Source: Deltaproteobacteria bacterium RIFOXYD12_FULL_50_9
GTDB lineage: Bacteria; Desulfobacterota; Desulfobulbia; Desulfobulbales; CALZHT01
Assembly: GCA_001799225.1 (NCBI GenBank)
Contig: MGTA01000143.1
Location: 3,788-9,027 of the forward strand
Reading direction: 5' to 3'
Length of the DNA: 5,240 bases
This document shows positions 4,799-5,240 of the stretch, piece after piece. The position numbers and the translations under genes were made by a program. The first letter of the stretch is position 1, and every line of letters starts with the position of its first letter. The notes beneath the pieces are model-generated. The model ran no database searches. It was not told where the DNA came from and was given only the letters and a program-made list of their open reading frames with translations.

Positions 4799-5240
4799 AT
4801 GGTTTTCCCGGAATACCGTCCCCGACGCATGCGCCAGAATGAGGCCTTCCGCTCCCTGGTCAGAGAGACCAGACTCGCTTCCTCCCAGTTGATTTATCCT
4901 TTGTTTGTCCAGCCCGGCAAAGGGAAGCGGGATCAGATCTCCTCCATGCCCGGGGTGTTTCGGTTGACGGTCGATCAGTTGGCTCAGGAGGCCGGAGAGT
5001 GCCGGGAGCTTGGGGTGGGCGGAGTTATTCTTTTCGGTCTGCCGGAGAAAAAAGACCCGATGGGGTCAGGCGCCCATAACCGGGACGGCATTATTCAGCG
5101 GGCTATCAAGGAACTTAAAAACAAGTCGCCGGAGTTGCTGGTCTCAACTGATGTCTGCCTGTGTGAATACACGGATCACGGGCATTGCGGGGTTATCCTG
5201 GAGGGAGAGGTCGATAATGATACGACCATTGAAATTTTGG
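4799..5240 (+). CDS. hemB: Porphobilinogen synthase (delta-aminolevulinate dehydratase), 3' end outside window
   Basis: The first 147 residues of HemB are present. The enzyme condenses two 5-aminolevulinate molecules to porphobilinogen in the cytoplasm, the first common step to heme, siroheme and cobamides. Family landmarks are the arm segment PEYRPRRMRQNEAFRSLVRET (residues 4-24), LIYPLFVQPGKGKR, the MPGVFRLTVD segment, LGVGGVILFGLPEKKDPMGS, and STDVCLCEYTDHGHCG. The last holds Cys120, Cys122 and Cys130, the catalytic zinc ligands, at the same numbering as in E. coli HemB, so this is the zinc-dependent rather than the Asp-rich magnesium type. The Schiff-base lysines lie beyond the window. 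AAGGAG (4785-4790) is 8 nt before the ATG, a strong site that fixes the start. It is separated from the upstream gene by a terminator, so it probably has its own promoter and may head a tetrapyrrole operon continuing to the right. Confidence 0.97.
   Translation, partial: MVFPEYRPRRMRQNEAFRSLVRETRLASSQLIYPLFVQPGKGKRDQISSMPGVFRLTVDQLAQEAGECRELGVGGVILFGLPEKKDPMGSGAHNRDGIIQRAIKELKNKSPELLVSTDVCLCEYTDHGHCGVILEGEVDNDTTIEIL

Overview
The window reads as ordinary bacterial chromosome, with every supported gene on the + strand. The gene set suggests a Gram-negative anaerobe or facultative anaerobe of the Desulfobacterota (deltaproteobacterial) type. The clues are an outer-membrane barrel, a lipoprotein, a NosL-family protein, an NtrX-like sigma-54 activator, and hemB preceded by strong AAGGAG ribosome sites. 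That placement is inferred from gene style only; no rRNA or other phylogenetic marker is present.

Region 1 (2-1247) is a probable envelope operon. It holds the 3' end of an outer-membrane beta-barrel gene, a lipid-anchored thioredoxin-fold protein with a WCPTC active site that overlaps the barrel gene by 14 nt, and a secreted NosL-family protein with CxxCGM and CxxxC motifs. Together they look like an extracytoplasmic metal (probably copper) and thiol-redox module. No nosZ or other target enzyme is visible.

Region 2 (1248-1548) is a 301-nt non-coding stretch. Its notable content is a 17-bp perfect dyad (1494-1510), a related half-site (1435-1444) that is also a 10-bp inverted repeat of the dyad's left arm, and a possible sigma-70-type -10 box between them. 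This looks like the control region of the next gene.

Region 3 (1549-4694) carries two genes 26 nt apart. The first encodes a full-length NtrX-like response regulator (receiver, sigma-54 AAA+, Fis-type HTH) with no histidine kinase beside it. The second encodes an unusual 582-residue ClpX-type AAA+ unfoldase. It lacks the ClpX zinc-binding domain, keeps the GYVG pore loop and an MGF tripeptide where ClpX has its ClpP-docking IGF loop, has an altered RKH-loop region, and carries a C-terminal extension of about 170 residues. This pair is the most interesting part of the window.

Region 4 (4695-5240) begins with a good intrinsic terminator, then a possible but unproven -24/-12 promoter, then the first 147 codons of hemB (porphobilinogen synthase, zinc type), which runs off the end.
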